Positions 1-8,004 of a DNA stretch of 64,000 bases are shown here, in pieces. The translations under genes and the position numbers were made by a program. Origin of the DNA: CATOSP01 sp965204715 (GTDB lineage: Bacteria; Chloroflexota; Dehalococcoidia; Lucifugimonadales; UBA3495); contig OZ242009.1 in the NCBI GenBank assembly GCA_965204715.1, positions 2,356,001 through 2,420,000 of the forward strand, written 5' to 3'. The stretch's first letter is position 1. Each line of letters opens with the position of its first letter. The notes under the pieces were generated by a model that did not search any database, was not told the origin of the DNA, and saw only the letters and a list, made by a program, of their open reading frames with translations.

Positions 1-1797
1 CGGCGAGTAGTGCGTTACAACGCACGTGTCGGCGGACACCCGCGTCAGCAGCTCAGGTTCCCTTCGGAGGCATACCGCCACAGGGGCGCAGCGCAGAATG
101 CCCCCGTTGGACGCGGTGCGGCCCTTCGCCTGATACACGGCGTAAGCAGCATGGGGCGGCTCCATCCCGTCCTCCAGTTGGGCGATGGACTGTTTCGTGG
201 TCTGGCCTATCCCGAGTGCATTCTCATGCCGCCACGAGATCAGACGCCTTGCAAACTGGCGGACGGCGTCGCCCTGGTCCAGCATAGCCTCGGACAGCTC
301 GATGGCCTGTGCAAGGGCATCGTCCATGGGCACGCTGAGTTGCTTGGGGTCAATATCCCGAATGCCATAAGGATATTTGGACGCGATCTGCTGATGGCTC
401 TGACCTCCCGCCCGCAGGCCGAGCAGGTTTCCTGCGGCAAGTCCCATCATCACCCCGCGGGCACGGTCGGCCAGAGCCTGGGTAGTGACATGTATCTCGG
501 CCGCTTCGGTCAGAAGCCGGTTCAGCGTCGGTGTTTCACCCACCACGGGCCTGTCCGGCGCTCTCTCGCCGGCCCCGCCGAAGACGGCGCTGCAGTCCCG
601 GCAGCGCATCGGACGCGCCCGCTTGTACCAGTCGCTACGCAGGCGCGCCCTTCGACCGCCGCAACCCGGGCAGCGCTTGACCCGAGTCCTGCCGAAGACC
701 TGTTTGCAGGTGAGACAGCGCACCGGGCGGTCCCGTCTGTACCGGTCCCGGCGCAGGCGGGCGTTCTGGGCTTTGCAGTGCGGGCAGCGCCTGTCCACCG
801 GTGGAGGCGGGGTCGCGGGGACCGGCGTAGAAGCTGGAGCGGGTGGTGGTGCAGGAATAGGCGGCGGAGGTGGGGAAGAGGCCGCCGGCACGGGCAGCGG
901 AGCGGTCAAGTTGCCCTGAAGTACGCTTTCCAGGTCGGGTACCTCGGCCACAGGACGGGCGCACAATTCCTCGAGCACGCCCGCAAGCCCGGCCACGTTG
1001 GCGTCGCTGCTTCCCTTCAACGCTGTGAAACAGGCAGAATTGGACGGGTCCGAAAAGTCCTCCCTGGTGAAGAGCATGTTCTCTTGGTTGTAGAACTTGT
1101 CCCAGAGTTGCGGGTCGGCCCACAGGGCCAGCAGAGTCAGGTAGACCACCAGGGACGGGAAGTTATCTATCCCTGCGTGATAGTCATGGCTTGACCGCTT
1201 CGGGTGCTGGTAGTGCCGGTGGCCGATCTCGGGGCTGGGTTCTCCCTCGAACCGGGGCAGGTAGATACCGTCGTAGTCGACCAGGCGGAGCGCGCCCTGC
1301 TCCTGGACCATAACGTTCCCGTGCTGAAGATCGTTGTGGGCGATTCCCAGCCCCCGCAGTGTGGCGTTGACGCCCCGCCACTTGGCGGCAAGGTCGAGGA
1401 AGGCGCCCGGGCTGTCCATGTTGTCCGCGATGAACTTGTCCAGACGGTCTCCATCCGCCCAGTCCATCCTGACGATAGGATACCATTGGCCCTTGACCCT
1501 GATGCCCCGTTCCACGTACTCGAATCCGACGAAAGCCTCGGGCTTGACGCCACTGAGGTAATCGCTCAGGTGCCCGTAACGTTCCTGCTGGCCGTTGACC
1601 TCGCGGGTGAAGCAGCGGACGGCCACGTCCCCGCCCCCGGTGCTCACTTTGAACACGCAGGCAAAATTTCCAGACCAGACCACGGGCGTTCCCATGCGGT
1701 TTACCGCGGTAACTCCCTGGGCCAGGTCCGGGGCCTCGAAGCAGTTCTCGGGGTTCTGTACGGCGTCCCTGAAGTCAACCGGCGGTGGCCAGGTCAT
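1..1797 (-). CDS. Kinase-like / double zinc-ribbon / ADP-ribosylglycohydrolase fusion (3' end off window)
   Basis: About 599 residues are visible, and the frame stays open from the ATG at 1797 to the left edge, where the gene leaves the window. Residues 30-230 resemble a protein kinase: VAVR at 58-61 sits where VAIK is usual, HND at 154-156, N161, and DYDG at 174-177 in place of DFG. A Pro/Ala linker (about 305-335) leads to two CxxC...CxxC zinc ribbons (337-400). A DraG-type ADP-ribosylglycohydrolase domain follows from about 440 (RARGVMMGLAAGNLLGLRAG, then DIDP, MDDA, GGILRCAP, VTHYSP). DraG enzymes remove ADP-ribose from modified targets. The start is preceded by GGAGG 11 nt upstream. It lies 58 bp after the DraG remnant at 1856. 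The zinc-ribbon and DraG parts match the SIR2 fusion at 3284-5290 almost position by position, so the two look like duplicates with different N-terminal domains. Lys-to-Arg at the ATP site leaves kinase activity uncertain. Confidence 0.8.
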   Translation of the reverse strand, partial: MTWPPPVDFRDAVQNPENCFEAPDLAQGVTAVNRMGTPVVWSGNFACVFKVSTGGGDVAVRCFTREVNGQQERYGHLSDYLSGVKPEAFVGFEYVERGIRVKGQWYPIVRMDWADGDRLDKFIADNMDSPGAFLDLAAKWRGVNATLRGLGIAHNDLQHGNVMVQEQGALRLVDYDGIYLPRFEGEPSPEIGHRHYQHPKRSSHDYHAGIDNFPSLVVYLTLLALWADPQLWDKFYNQENMLFTREDFSDPSNSACFTALKGSSDANVAGLAGVLEELCARPVAEVPDLESVLQGNLTAPLPVPAASSPPPPPIPAPPPAPASTPVPATPPPPVDRRCPHCKAQNARLRRDRYRRDRPVRCLTCKQVFGRTRVKRCPGCGGRRARLRSDWYKRARPMRCRDCSAVFGGAGERAPDRPVVGETPTLNRLLTEAAEIHVTTQALADRARGVMMGLAAGNLLGLRAGGQSHQQIASKYPYGIRDIDPKQLSVPMDDALAQAIELSEAMLDQGDAVRQFARRLISWRHENALGIGQTTKQSIAQLEDGMEPPHAAYAVYQAKGRTASNGGILRCAPVAVCLRREPELLTRVSADTCVVTHYSP

Positions 1798-1855
1798 GGT
1801 TCGATTTACCTCCAGTGTGCTGCTCAAGAGTTCGATTGCGCTGTCTGGTCTACGT

Positions 1856-2058
1856 CTACCCTGCCAGGAGGCGCTCACCCAGGTGGGCCAGGCGATCTTT
1901 CCATTTGATGTGCCTCCCCCACCGAAGCGGCATGGCCGACTCGCCGTAGCGGGCTCCCAGCACCGCCCCCGCCAGGGCGCCGTTGGTGTCGGTGTCGCCT
2001 CCGGCATTCACCACTGCGACCAGGGACTCATCGAAGCCCAGATGCGACGTAGCAGCCC
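1856..2058 (-). pseudogene. 3' remnant of the SIR2-DraG gene, cut off by IS insertion
   Basis: This frame encodes the missing C-terminus of the DraG domain: LWAATSHL, then GGDTDTNGALAGA, the second metal-binding motif of ADP-ribosylglycohydrolases, ending LLAG and TAG. It is separated from the rest of the gene (3284-5290) by the IS at 2063-3285. Deleting the IS plus one ATAG copy joins GGA-CTA to TGG-GCT in frame and gives a 735-residue protein. No start codon or ribosome site of its own is evident, so it is probably not translated by itself. Confidence 0.85.
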
Positions 2059-2062
2059 ATAG
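2059..2062. repeat. Target-site duplication, left copy (ATAG)
   Basis: ATAG here is repeated directly at 3286-3289, on the other side of the IS. The flanking C also matches but can be counted as part of the inverted repeat. Four base pairs is usual for the IS5 group. Confidence 0.75.
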
Positions 2063-2078
2063 GGATACTCTGAACAAG
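2063..2078 (+). repeat. IS left terminal inverted repeat
   Basis: GGATACTCTGAACAAG; it pairs with 3270-3285 with two mismatches. Confidence 0.8.
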
Positions 2079-2138
2079 TGTCTGATGATGTGGCATAGTA
2101 CGGTTGGCAGCCACGACAAAGATCAAGGGTGAGACACG

Positions 2139-3095
2139 ATGGACCAGCCGACGTTCTCCGACCTGGAGTACCAGGGCAAGAAGCGCAAGACACGCCGGGA
2201 GGTGTTTCTGGAGCGCATGGACGGCCTGATTCCCTGGGGGAGGCTGGAGGAGCGCATCCGCCCCTTCTACCCCAAGGCCGGAAACGGCCGGCGTCCCTAC
2301 CCGCTCTCAGTGATGCTGCGAGTCCACTGCGTGCAACTCTTCTACAACCTGAGCGATCCCGGTATGGAAGACCTGCTCTATGAGGCAGAGTCCGTCCGGC
2401 GGTTCGTGGGCCTGAGGCTGTCTGGGGCTTTGCCCGATGAGACCACGATACTGAACTTCCGCCATCTGCTGGAGCGGCACAATCTGGGACCGGGCCTTTT
2501 GGAGGAGATCAACGCCCACCTGGAGTCCCAGGGTCTCAAGCTGAGAGAGGGGACCATCGTGGACGCCACCATCATCGAGGCGCCGCCGTCCACCAAGAAC
2601 CGGGCCGGGGAGCGGGACCCGGAGATGCATCAGACCAAAAAGGGGAACCAGTGGCACTTCGGGATGAAGGCTCATATTGGGGTGGACTCTGAGACGGGGA
2701 TAGTGCACAGCATGAGCACGACGGCGGCCAACGCCCACGACATTACGGAGGCCCACAACCTGCTGCACGGGGGCGAGACGGTAGTGTGGGGCGACGCTGG
2801 GTACCAAGGGATCCACAAGAGGGAGGAGACCCAGGGGTTGGAGGTGGAGTGGCAGGTGGCCATGCGTCCTGGCAAGCGGCGGAAGCTGGAACCGGAGAGT
2901 GAGGAGGCGCTGGCGGAGCAGGCAAAGGCATCGGTGAGAGCCAAGGTGGAGCATCCCTTCCTGAGGGTGAAGGGTCTGTTCGGCTATGGCAAGGTCCGCT
3001 ACCGGGGGTTGATGAAGAACACACAACGGCTGGCGCTGCTGTTTGGGCTGGGCAACCTGCTGACGGCGGAGGTCCAACTGGCAAGATGCCGGTAG
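2139..3095 (+). CDS. IS5-family transposase
   Basis: The 318-residue protein catalyses cut-and-paste movement of the surrounding element. It has the N-terminal helical domain of IS5 transposases (PYPLSVMLRVHCVQLFYNLSDPGMEDLLYE) and the segment LPDETTILNFRHLLERH. The DDE residues are visible in VDATIIEAP (D), VWGDAGYQG (D) and RAKVEHPFLRVK (E), followed by the family's K-x-RYRGLMKNT motif. Length and motifs are full, so it should be active. It starts 76 bp inside the left end of the element. The nearest group is probably IS5 itself, inferred from the motifs and the 4-bp duplication. Confidence 0.95.
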   Translation: MDQPTFSDLEYQGKKRKTRREVFLERMDGLIPWGRLEERIRPFYPKAGNGRRPYPLSVMLRVHCVQLFYNLSDPGMEDLLYEAESVRRFVGLRLSGALPDETTILNFRHLLERHNLGPGLLEEINAHLESQGLKLREGTIVDATIIEAPPSTKNRAGERDPEMHQTKKGNQWHFGMKAHIGVDSETGIVHSMSTTAANAHDITEAHNLLHGGETVVWGDAGYQGIHKREETQGLEVEWQVAMRPGKRRKLEPESEEALAEQAKASVRAKVEHPFLRVKGLFGYGKVRYRGLMKNTQRLALLFGLGNLLTAEVQLARCR

Positions 3096-3269
3096 CCGGA
3101 CCGTGGGGCCGTGTGCCATCAGAATAGCCCGAGGATCAATGGGGCAGGTCGAAGGACGTACGATTCATCAAATGCCAGAGAGCGAAGCCAGCCCGCAGGA
3201 AGGTCCTTGCTCATTCAGAGACCTGTAGCCGCCCCTCGGCTCCAAGATCGAATATGCAAGCTCAGCAGG

Positions 3270-3285
3270 CTTGTTCAGAGAATTC
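3270..3285 (-). repeat. IS right terminal inverted repeat
   Basis: Read inward it is GAATTCTCTGAACAAG, matching the left end at 14 of 16 positions. Confidence 0.8.
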
Positions 3286-5290
3286 ATAGTCCCGCCTGAA
3301 GCGTCAGCAGGGTGTGTCCTTTTCCGGACTGGTTGTCTTCCAACCAGCCTGCACTCTGAGGCAGGGGCCGCCCGGCGGTCCCAAGTTCCAGCACCGTGGT
3401 GTCTATTCCGGCCTTTTGCCCCTCCCACAGCAGGTCGGGACACCCGTCCGCTCGGGCGGCAAGCAGCAACCTCTGCAAGTCGGGTTCACACCCGCAGAGC
3501 AGCATGGCTATGGCTGAGTTTACGATCACGCACGACCACTGGCTGAGGGGCGAGTAGTGGGTGACCGCACAGGTGTCAGCGGATACTCGCGTCATCAACG
3601 CAGGTTCTGTCCGGTACCGGACAGCTACCGGGGCGCAGCGCATGACGCCGCCATTGGGCGCGATGCTGTCCTTGGCCCGGTACACAGCGTAGGCCGCATG
3701 GGGCGGCGTCATCCCGTCCTCCAGTTGGGCAATCGATTGTCTTGTGGTGCGGCCCATGCCGCGGCCGTTGTCGTGCCGCCAGGAGACCAGACGCCGGGAA
3801 AACCGGTCGATGGTGTCGCCTCGTTCCAACAACGCCTCGGCCAGCTCCACGGCCTGGGCCAAATCGTCGTCCATGGGCTTGCCAAGCTCCCCGGGGTCGA
3901 TGTCCCGGATGCCGTTGGGGTACTTGGCCGCGATGCGTTGATGGCTCCAGCCTTCTGCCCGCAGACCCAGCAGATTCCCTGCCGCAAGGCCCAGCATCAC
4001 GCCTCGGGCACGGTCAATCAGTGTGTCACGGTCCACCGGATGCTTTGCTGCCCAATACAGCAGATTGTTCAGGTTGGGAGTATCACCTACCACGGGTTCA
4101 CCGGGCGCTCGTTCGTCGGCGCCGCCGTATACTATGTTGCAGTCCCGGCAGCGTATCGGACGGGCCCGTTTGTACCAGTCCCTCCTGAGCCGGGCGTCCC
4201 GGCTGCCGCAGCCTGGGCAGCGCCTGACACCGGTCTTGCCAAAGGCGCTCTTGCAGTCCAGGCAGCGCATCGGACGGGCCCGTCTGTACCAGTCACGGCG
4301 TAATCGGGCGTTTTGAGCATTGCAATGGGGACAGTGCCTGTCGATGACCGGCGGTGCGGCCGCCGGGGTTGGTGGTGCAGGCGTGGTCGGGGAAATGGGA
4401 GGCGTCGTTGGCGACAAATTAACAGCAGCCTGGCCGGTTAGGAGCAGTTCCCGGTACGATGGGCCGGCCGCAGATGCCGGCTGGGTGTTGGACCGACTGC
4501 TTCCCATGGCGGCGTGCAGTTCCTCCATGAAGCTGCGCGCGTCCGACTCGACGATGATCAGGCCCAAATCCGACAACTCCTCCCGCTCCAGGGTCGAAAC
4601 CTCCTTGAGCACTATTATGGAGGGATACGGCTGAGCGTCGGCAGTTGTAGAGGCCGCAAAGGCTTTCTGGAGGTCGAACTCCTCCACCAATGACGCTCCC
4701 AGTATGATGAACGGGCGTTCGGCAAATTCATCGGTGAAAATCGCGTGCCAAGCCCTCGGGTCACTGACCGTTGCCGCGTACTCCTGGACTGAGAACACCA
4801 GTTCCGAGTCGGTATCATCCGGGTCCGAAATGCTCTTGGCGTAGCCGTGCAGGTGGATGATCTGACGTTCGGACCTGGACCTGTCCCGGAATTTGGAGGT
4901 CCAGGTGAAACGGTCAACCGGCACGTTCCTGTCTCTACAGGCTACTTCAACGATGTCGTCGATGTTCAGAGTCCATATCCGGTGCCAATCAACATCGACC
5001 AACCGGTGCTGCCAGTCGGGCCTGCATCCCGTAAACCACGATCTTATGAGTTTCTCAAGGCGCTCAGGGTCCCTGTTCTTGGCGGCAGCATACGCCCGGG
5101 TCAAAGAGATGTACTGCTCACCGACTGGAATATTGAACTCGGTGATCAGTCTCTCAGTTAGAGCACGGCCAGACGGGAGGGGGTCGCCATTGCCCCCCGA
5201 TGAGCCAATCGAGGCGCCAGCTCCCAGGAGCAGGGAATACTCGCCTCTGGAAACTCCCTCCGCGATTTTGCCCGTCGTCTCAGTTTTCAT
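3284..5290 (-). CDS. SIR2 / double zinc-ribbon / ADP-ribosylglycohydrolase fusion, truncated by IS
   Basis: The N-terminal 300 residues form a SIR2-type NAD-binding domain: GAGAS at 23-27, TLNID at 107-111, LHG with the probable catalytic His at 148, and a later GASLVEEF. Proteins of this type hydrolyse NAD or transfer its ADP-ribose, and several act in phage defence. A Thr/Pro/Ala linker leads to two zinc ribbons (about 317-383: CPHC..CLDC, CPGC..CRDC). A DraG domain follows from about 420 (RARGVMLGLAAGNLLGL, MDDD, GGVMRCAP, VTHYSP). Translation now ends at a TGA created by the IS (668 residues), losing the GGDTDT metal motif found at 1856-2058. The SIR2 half is intact, so NAD cleavage may survive while glycohydrolase activity is probably lost. 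I chose ATG 5290 because GGAG lies 5 nt upstream; the frame is open to 5359. Confidence 0.88.
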   Translation of the reverse strand: MKTETTGKIAEGVSRGEYSLLLGAGASIGSSGGNGDPLPSGRALTERLITEFNIPVGEQYISLTRAYAAAKNRDPERLEKLIRSWFTGCRPDWQHRLVDVDWHRIWTLNIDDIVEVACRDRNVPVDRFTWTSKFRDRSRSERQIIHLHGYAKSISDPDDTDSELVFSVQEYAATVSDPRAWHAIFTDEFAERPFIILGASLVEEFDLQKAFAASTTADAQPYPSIIVLKEVSTLEREELSDLGLIIVESDARSFMEELHAAMGSSRSNTQPASAAGPSYRELLLTGQAAVNLSPTTPPISPTTPAPPTPAAAPPVIDRHCPHCNAQNARLRRDWYRRARPMRCLDCKSAFGKTGVRRCPGCGSRDARLRRDWYKRARPIRCRDCNIVYGGADERAPGEPVVGDTPNLNNLLYWAAKHPVDRDTLIDRARGVMLGLAAGNLLGLRAEGWSHQRIAAKYPNGIRDIDPGELGKPMDDDLAQAVELAEALLERGDTIDRFSRRLVSWRHDNGRGMGRTTRQSIAQLEDGMTPPHAAYAVYRAKDSIAPNGGVMRCAPVAVRYRTEPALMTRVSADTCAVTHYSPLSQWSCVIVNSAIAMLLCGCEPDLQRLLLAARADGCPDLLWEGQKAGIDTTVLELGTAGRPLPQSAGWLEDNQSGKGHTLLTLQAGL
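3286..3289. repeat. Target-site duplication, right copy (ATAG)
   Basis: Direct repeat of 2059-2062, marking the insertion point within the Gly-Leu-Trp codons of the DraG domain. Confidence 0.75.
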
Positions 5291-5472
5291 ACCGACTCCA
5301 GTAGACCGGGTATTCGAGGAGTATGGCCTGGACAGGCCATATTGGCCAGCCTGATGCACTGTATGGGATGATGTTTACCCCACAAGACGATGCATATTGT
5401 CTATCGAGTTCCCGGCGGTGATTACACTCCTATTGTGTGGCCATGTCTTGACCCGTGTCTTCGGTGTACGTG

Positions 5473-6993
5473 TCAGGCCGGGTCACACCGTGAAATATGG
5501 AGTACTCGGAGATAACCACGTCCTCCCCGTCCATCCTGTCCCAGAGCAGGACCGGTATACACACCATCGCCATGCTGATTGATCACCATACGCAAATTTG
5601 CCGTCACCGAGAAGTTTTCACCGCTCGCCGTCCACTCTGATGCAGTGATCCATGGCACCGAAGTCCTCTCAACCCCGTTGCGGCTTGCCGAGTATGCGCT
5701 CTGCCAGAACCGGTCTGCTTCCTCCGGCGACTCCGGTGCATGGGCGTCGGGGCTGACGTCGTAGGGGTCAGGACATGCCGTGTACGTCTTGGAGTATTCG
5801 TGCTCGTCATAGGACCACCCCCCTGTTAACGGCTCCCGCAATCCGGCCACAGGCACACCGGAATCATAACAGTAGGTGCGGGAAACCTGTCCTCTCGTCA
5901 TTGGGTGGGGCGGCGGGTCGTAGAAGACCTGAACCGTGAGGCCTCTGGCATCATCAAGTCGTGCGCCGTTCCTGGTCCTCCCGGCCAGCTTCAGGACGCC
6001 GTCTTTTATGGTGGGCAGAGCGTCGAACTCCACGTAGTCACCCTCGAAGTGCTGGAATGCCTTGAAATTGTACCGGTCCCAGGCCAGCCCGATGTTGACC
6101 TTCCTGTGCCACCTGTCCAGGATGTTCCGGCGGTGGCCGGGACTGTCCATCCATTGTTCCATGGCTTGAAGGATCTCGACCTCTATGGGGCCAAGCGAGC
6201 GGTAGCCGTCCGACCACCTTATGCAGTAGTCTGAGCCACTCCCGTTTTCCCCGTTGGACTGGTATCCGCCAGCCAGGCTGTAACGCATGTGGGGCTTCAG
6301 TCCGTCAATTCCCCAGTGGGACGAGACACAGTTCTGCAGAGAAAACTCGGCGTGGAGTTGCGCGGCGTTGTTATTGCCAAATTCCACCGGAGGCACTCCG
6401 GCCTGCACGCGGCGCTCGTTGATCAACTCCAGCATGTGAAGCTTCTCTTTCAGGTGACGCTGGCTTGGCGGGGGGACCGGTTCACGCGTCGCTGGTTCGG
6501 CTGCCGGCGGCGATTGACGGACAGCGTTGTTGGCTGTCGGAGCAAAGCCAGGTGTGGTTGCCGCTGGTTGGGGTACTGACGGCGACTGAGGGACTGGTCC
6601 AGTTACCGATGGCGGCAGCACGTTCGAGATTCTCTCATTGGAGAGCAACCAGAAGACCATGATGCCAGCGCAGGCCACTAGAATGACCAACCAGATGAGA
6701 CAGCCGAGGGTTAATCCATGGCGGCCTCCAAGTTTCCGCCTGGCCCGGGACTCCAATCGTCGGATGCGGTTCTCGTAGACCGGAGACCTGCCCAGGTCCC
6801 TGGCCTGGCTCAAGCCGACGCGCGCAGGCTTGGCAAAGGTCCGGCGGCAGCGCCGGCACCTCCAGACCAAACGCCAATGCCGGCGCCTCCGGATCCCGAC
6901 GCGAGCACTGCCGCAACGGGGGCAAACTCCGACCCTTGCTTCTCTCTGCGCTCCTGGCTGAGGAGGTTCCTGGGGATGATAGCCATTGGGCAC
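5473..6993 (-). CDS. Zinc-ribbon, single-span membrane protein with extracytoplasmic CAP domain
   Basis: The 506-residue product begins with a zinc ribbon (CPRC..CRRC, about residues 23-45) like those in the two DraG fusions. One membrane span follows (LGCLIWLVILVACAGIMVFWLL, near 98-119), then a Pro-rich linker. The CAP/SCP domain has HAEF, a later HWG, GENGSGS and WMDSPGHRRNIL, the usual CAP signatures. Its C-terminal 170 residues are unassigned and Cys-containing. The likely topology is zinc ribbon in the cytoplasm and CAP domain outside, so it could link an outside cue to the neighbouring enzymes; that role is inference. The GTG start has AGGAGG 8 nt upstream and lies 25 nt after the NUDIX stop, implying co-transcription. 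A longer frame reaches 7071 but would overlap the upstream gene. Confidence 0.78.
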   Translation of the reverse strand: MPNGYHPQEPPQPGAQREARVGVCPRCGSARVGIRRRRHWRLVWRCRRCRRTFAKPARVGLSQARDLGRSPVYENRIRRLESRARRKLGGRHGLTLGCLIWLVILVACAGIMVFWLLSNERISNVLPPSVTGPVPQSPSVPQPAATTPGFAPTANNAVRQSPPAAEPATREPVPPPSQRHLKEKLHMLELINERRVQAGVPPVEFGNNNAAQLHAEFSLQNCVSSHWGIDGLKPHMRYSLAGGYQSNGENGSGSDYCIRWSDGYRSLGPIEVEILQAMEQWMDSPGHRRNILDRWHRKVNIGLAWDRYNFKAFQHFEGDYVEFDALPTIKDGVLKLAGRTRNGARLDDARGLTVQVFYDPPPHPMTRGQVSRTYCYDSGVPVAGLREPLTGGWSYDEHEYSKTYTACPDPYDVSPDAHAPESPEEADRFWQSAYSASRNGVERTSVPWITASEWTASGENFSVTANLRMVINQHGDGVYTGPALGQDGRGGRGYLRVLHISRCDPA

Positions 6994-7018
6994 CGCGGTG
7001 GCCTCCTGGCAATATGCG

Positions 7019-7810
7019 TCAGGGAGAGTGGACCCGGCGGCTGCCCCTGTTCTCGGATGCCCACTTCTCAATGGTCCTCACGTCAATGGCAAAACCGAGA
7101 CTGTCGTCGTCGGGCAGTCCGTCAACCGGAAACCACCGTCCAGTGGAGGAAATGCCCCGGTTCGGGCCTGGTCTTCCAAACCACACTCTGGCCTCGTGCC
7201 TGTTTTCGAGATACAGCCGCTCGGGTAGGAAGGTGACTCCGGTCGCGCTCCGTGTTTCCCTGATCGCAGCATCCCGGCGTCCCTCGCCAGACTTCACGTT
7301 TCCGCCGGGAATGCTCCATTTGCCCACCCTCAGACCTCCCCGGCGTTGGACTAGGAACACCTCGTCCCTGTTGTTTACCATCAGGGCAAACCCCGCTCTC
7401 TCCATCCTAGAGCGGGGATAGTACACCCTGCGGCTTCCCGGATTCTCGTCCGCCCACTTCCCCATTACTATTTTGTCCGGGCCGAACGCCAGATTATCGT
7501 CATGGGGCAACATGTCGGCTTGGAACCACTTCGCATCCAGGCATTCTTTCCTTTGCACTCTTAACCTCCCTCCTGCGCGTTGTCCGCGCCACACCTCGAA
7601 GTTGCTCTGCCTGCCCTTGTGATACAGGTCGTCGGCAGTCATCTTGACGCCGGTTTCCTCCAGTGTCTCCCTGACAGCGGTACGCCGGAGGCTCTCTCCC
7701 CTGTCCCGCTGTCCTCCAGGAAGGCTCCATTTGCCCTTTTCCCTGCCATATCCCCGTTGGATGAGCAGGATCTCGTTCCGATCATTCACTACCAGGCCGA
7801 AGGCCGGCAT
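7019..7810 (-). CDS. Tandem NUDIX-domain protein
   Basis: The 263 residues contain two NUDIX folds. The first has a complete Nudix box at 33-55 (GGQRDRGE, then RETLEETGV), so it can bind metal and hydrolyse a nucleoside-diphosphate linkage; ADP-ribose or NADH would fit the neighbours, but substrate cannot be read from sequence. The second box (170-192) keeps RE at 184-185 but has Ser-Ala at 188-189 where two metal-binding glutamates are expected, so it is probably inactive. Both domains share a following W-F-x-x-D...G-x-A...KWA-x-E-N-x-G-S-R-R block, indicating internal duplication. ATG 7810 has GGAGGTGA just upstream. It is the first gene of the four-gene minus-strand cluster. Confidence 0.9.
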   Translation of the reverse strand: MPAFGLVVNDRNEILLIQRGYGREKGKWSLPGGQRDRGESLRRTAVRETLEETGVKMTADDLYHKGRQSNFEVWRGQRAGGRLRVQRKECLDAKWFQADMLPHDDNLAFGPDKIVMGKWADENPGSRRVYYPRSRMERAGFALMVNNRDEVFLVQRRGGLRVGKWSIPGGNVKSGEGRRDAAIRETRSATGVTFLPERLYLENRHEARVWFGRPGPNRGISSTGRWFPVDGLPDDDSLGFAIDVRTIEKWASENRGSRRVHSP

Positions 7811-8004
7811 CACTCACCTCCAATGGAAGGGTGCGAGTCGGTCAGTTAAGCAAGAAGTGGTCCGTGGGGTGTCATCTCTCGCAGGCTCAGGGGTACGGTG
7901 TGATAATAGCGGCCCCGGAGTTGCCGTAGCAACCGGGCCAGGAAGTGCAGCCGGGGTCATATGCGACTTCCGCCGATGGACCCTTCGCATTACAACGTGG
8001 ACTT

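Larger units (their letters stand above)
2063..3285 (+). mobile_element. Complete IS5-family insertion sequence, 1223 bp
   Basis: The element is bounded by 16-bp imperfect terminal inverted repeats, GGATACTCTGAACAAG on the left and GAATTCTCTGAACAAG read inward from the right (14 of 16 match). It is flanked by 4-bp direct repeats (ATAG) and holds one intact DDE transposase. It lies inside the C-terminal DraG coding region of the SIR2 fusion gene, in the opposite orientation. Intact ends, an intact transposase and exact frame restoration on removal all suggest a recent insertion. The right 190 bp after the transposase is non-coding. Confidence 0.88.

Noticed and set aside
10..1908. Two long plus-strand reading frames opposite the kinase-DraG gene
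   Set aside because: The minus frame is open for 599 codons with recognisable kinase, zinc-ribbon and DraG motifs and a good ribosome site; the plus frames are low-complexity Arg/Gly/Ala shadows.
3557..4303. 248-codon plus-strand frame opposite the SIR2-DraG gene
   Set aside because: It is antisense to the zinc-ribbon/DraG coding region and shows no family features.
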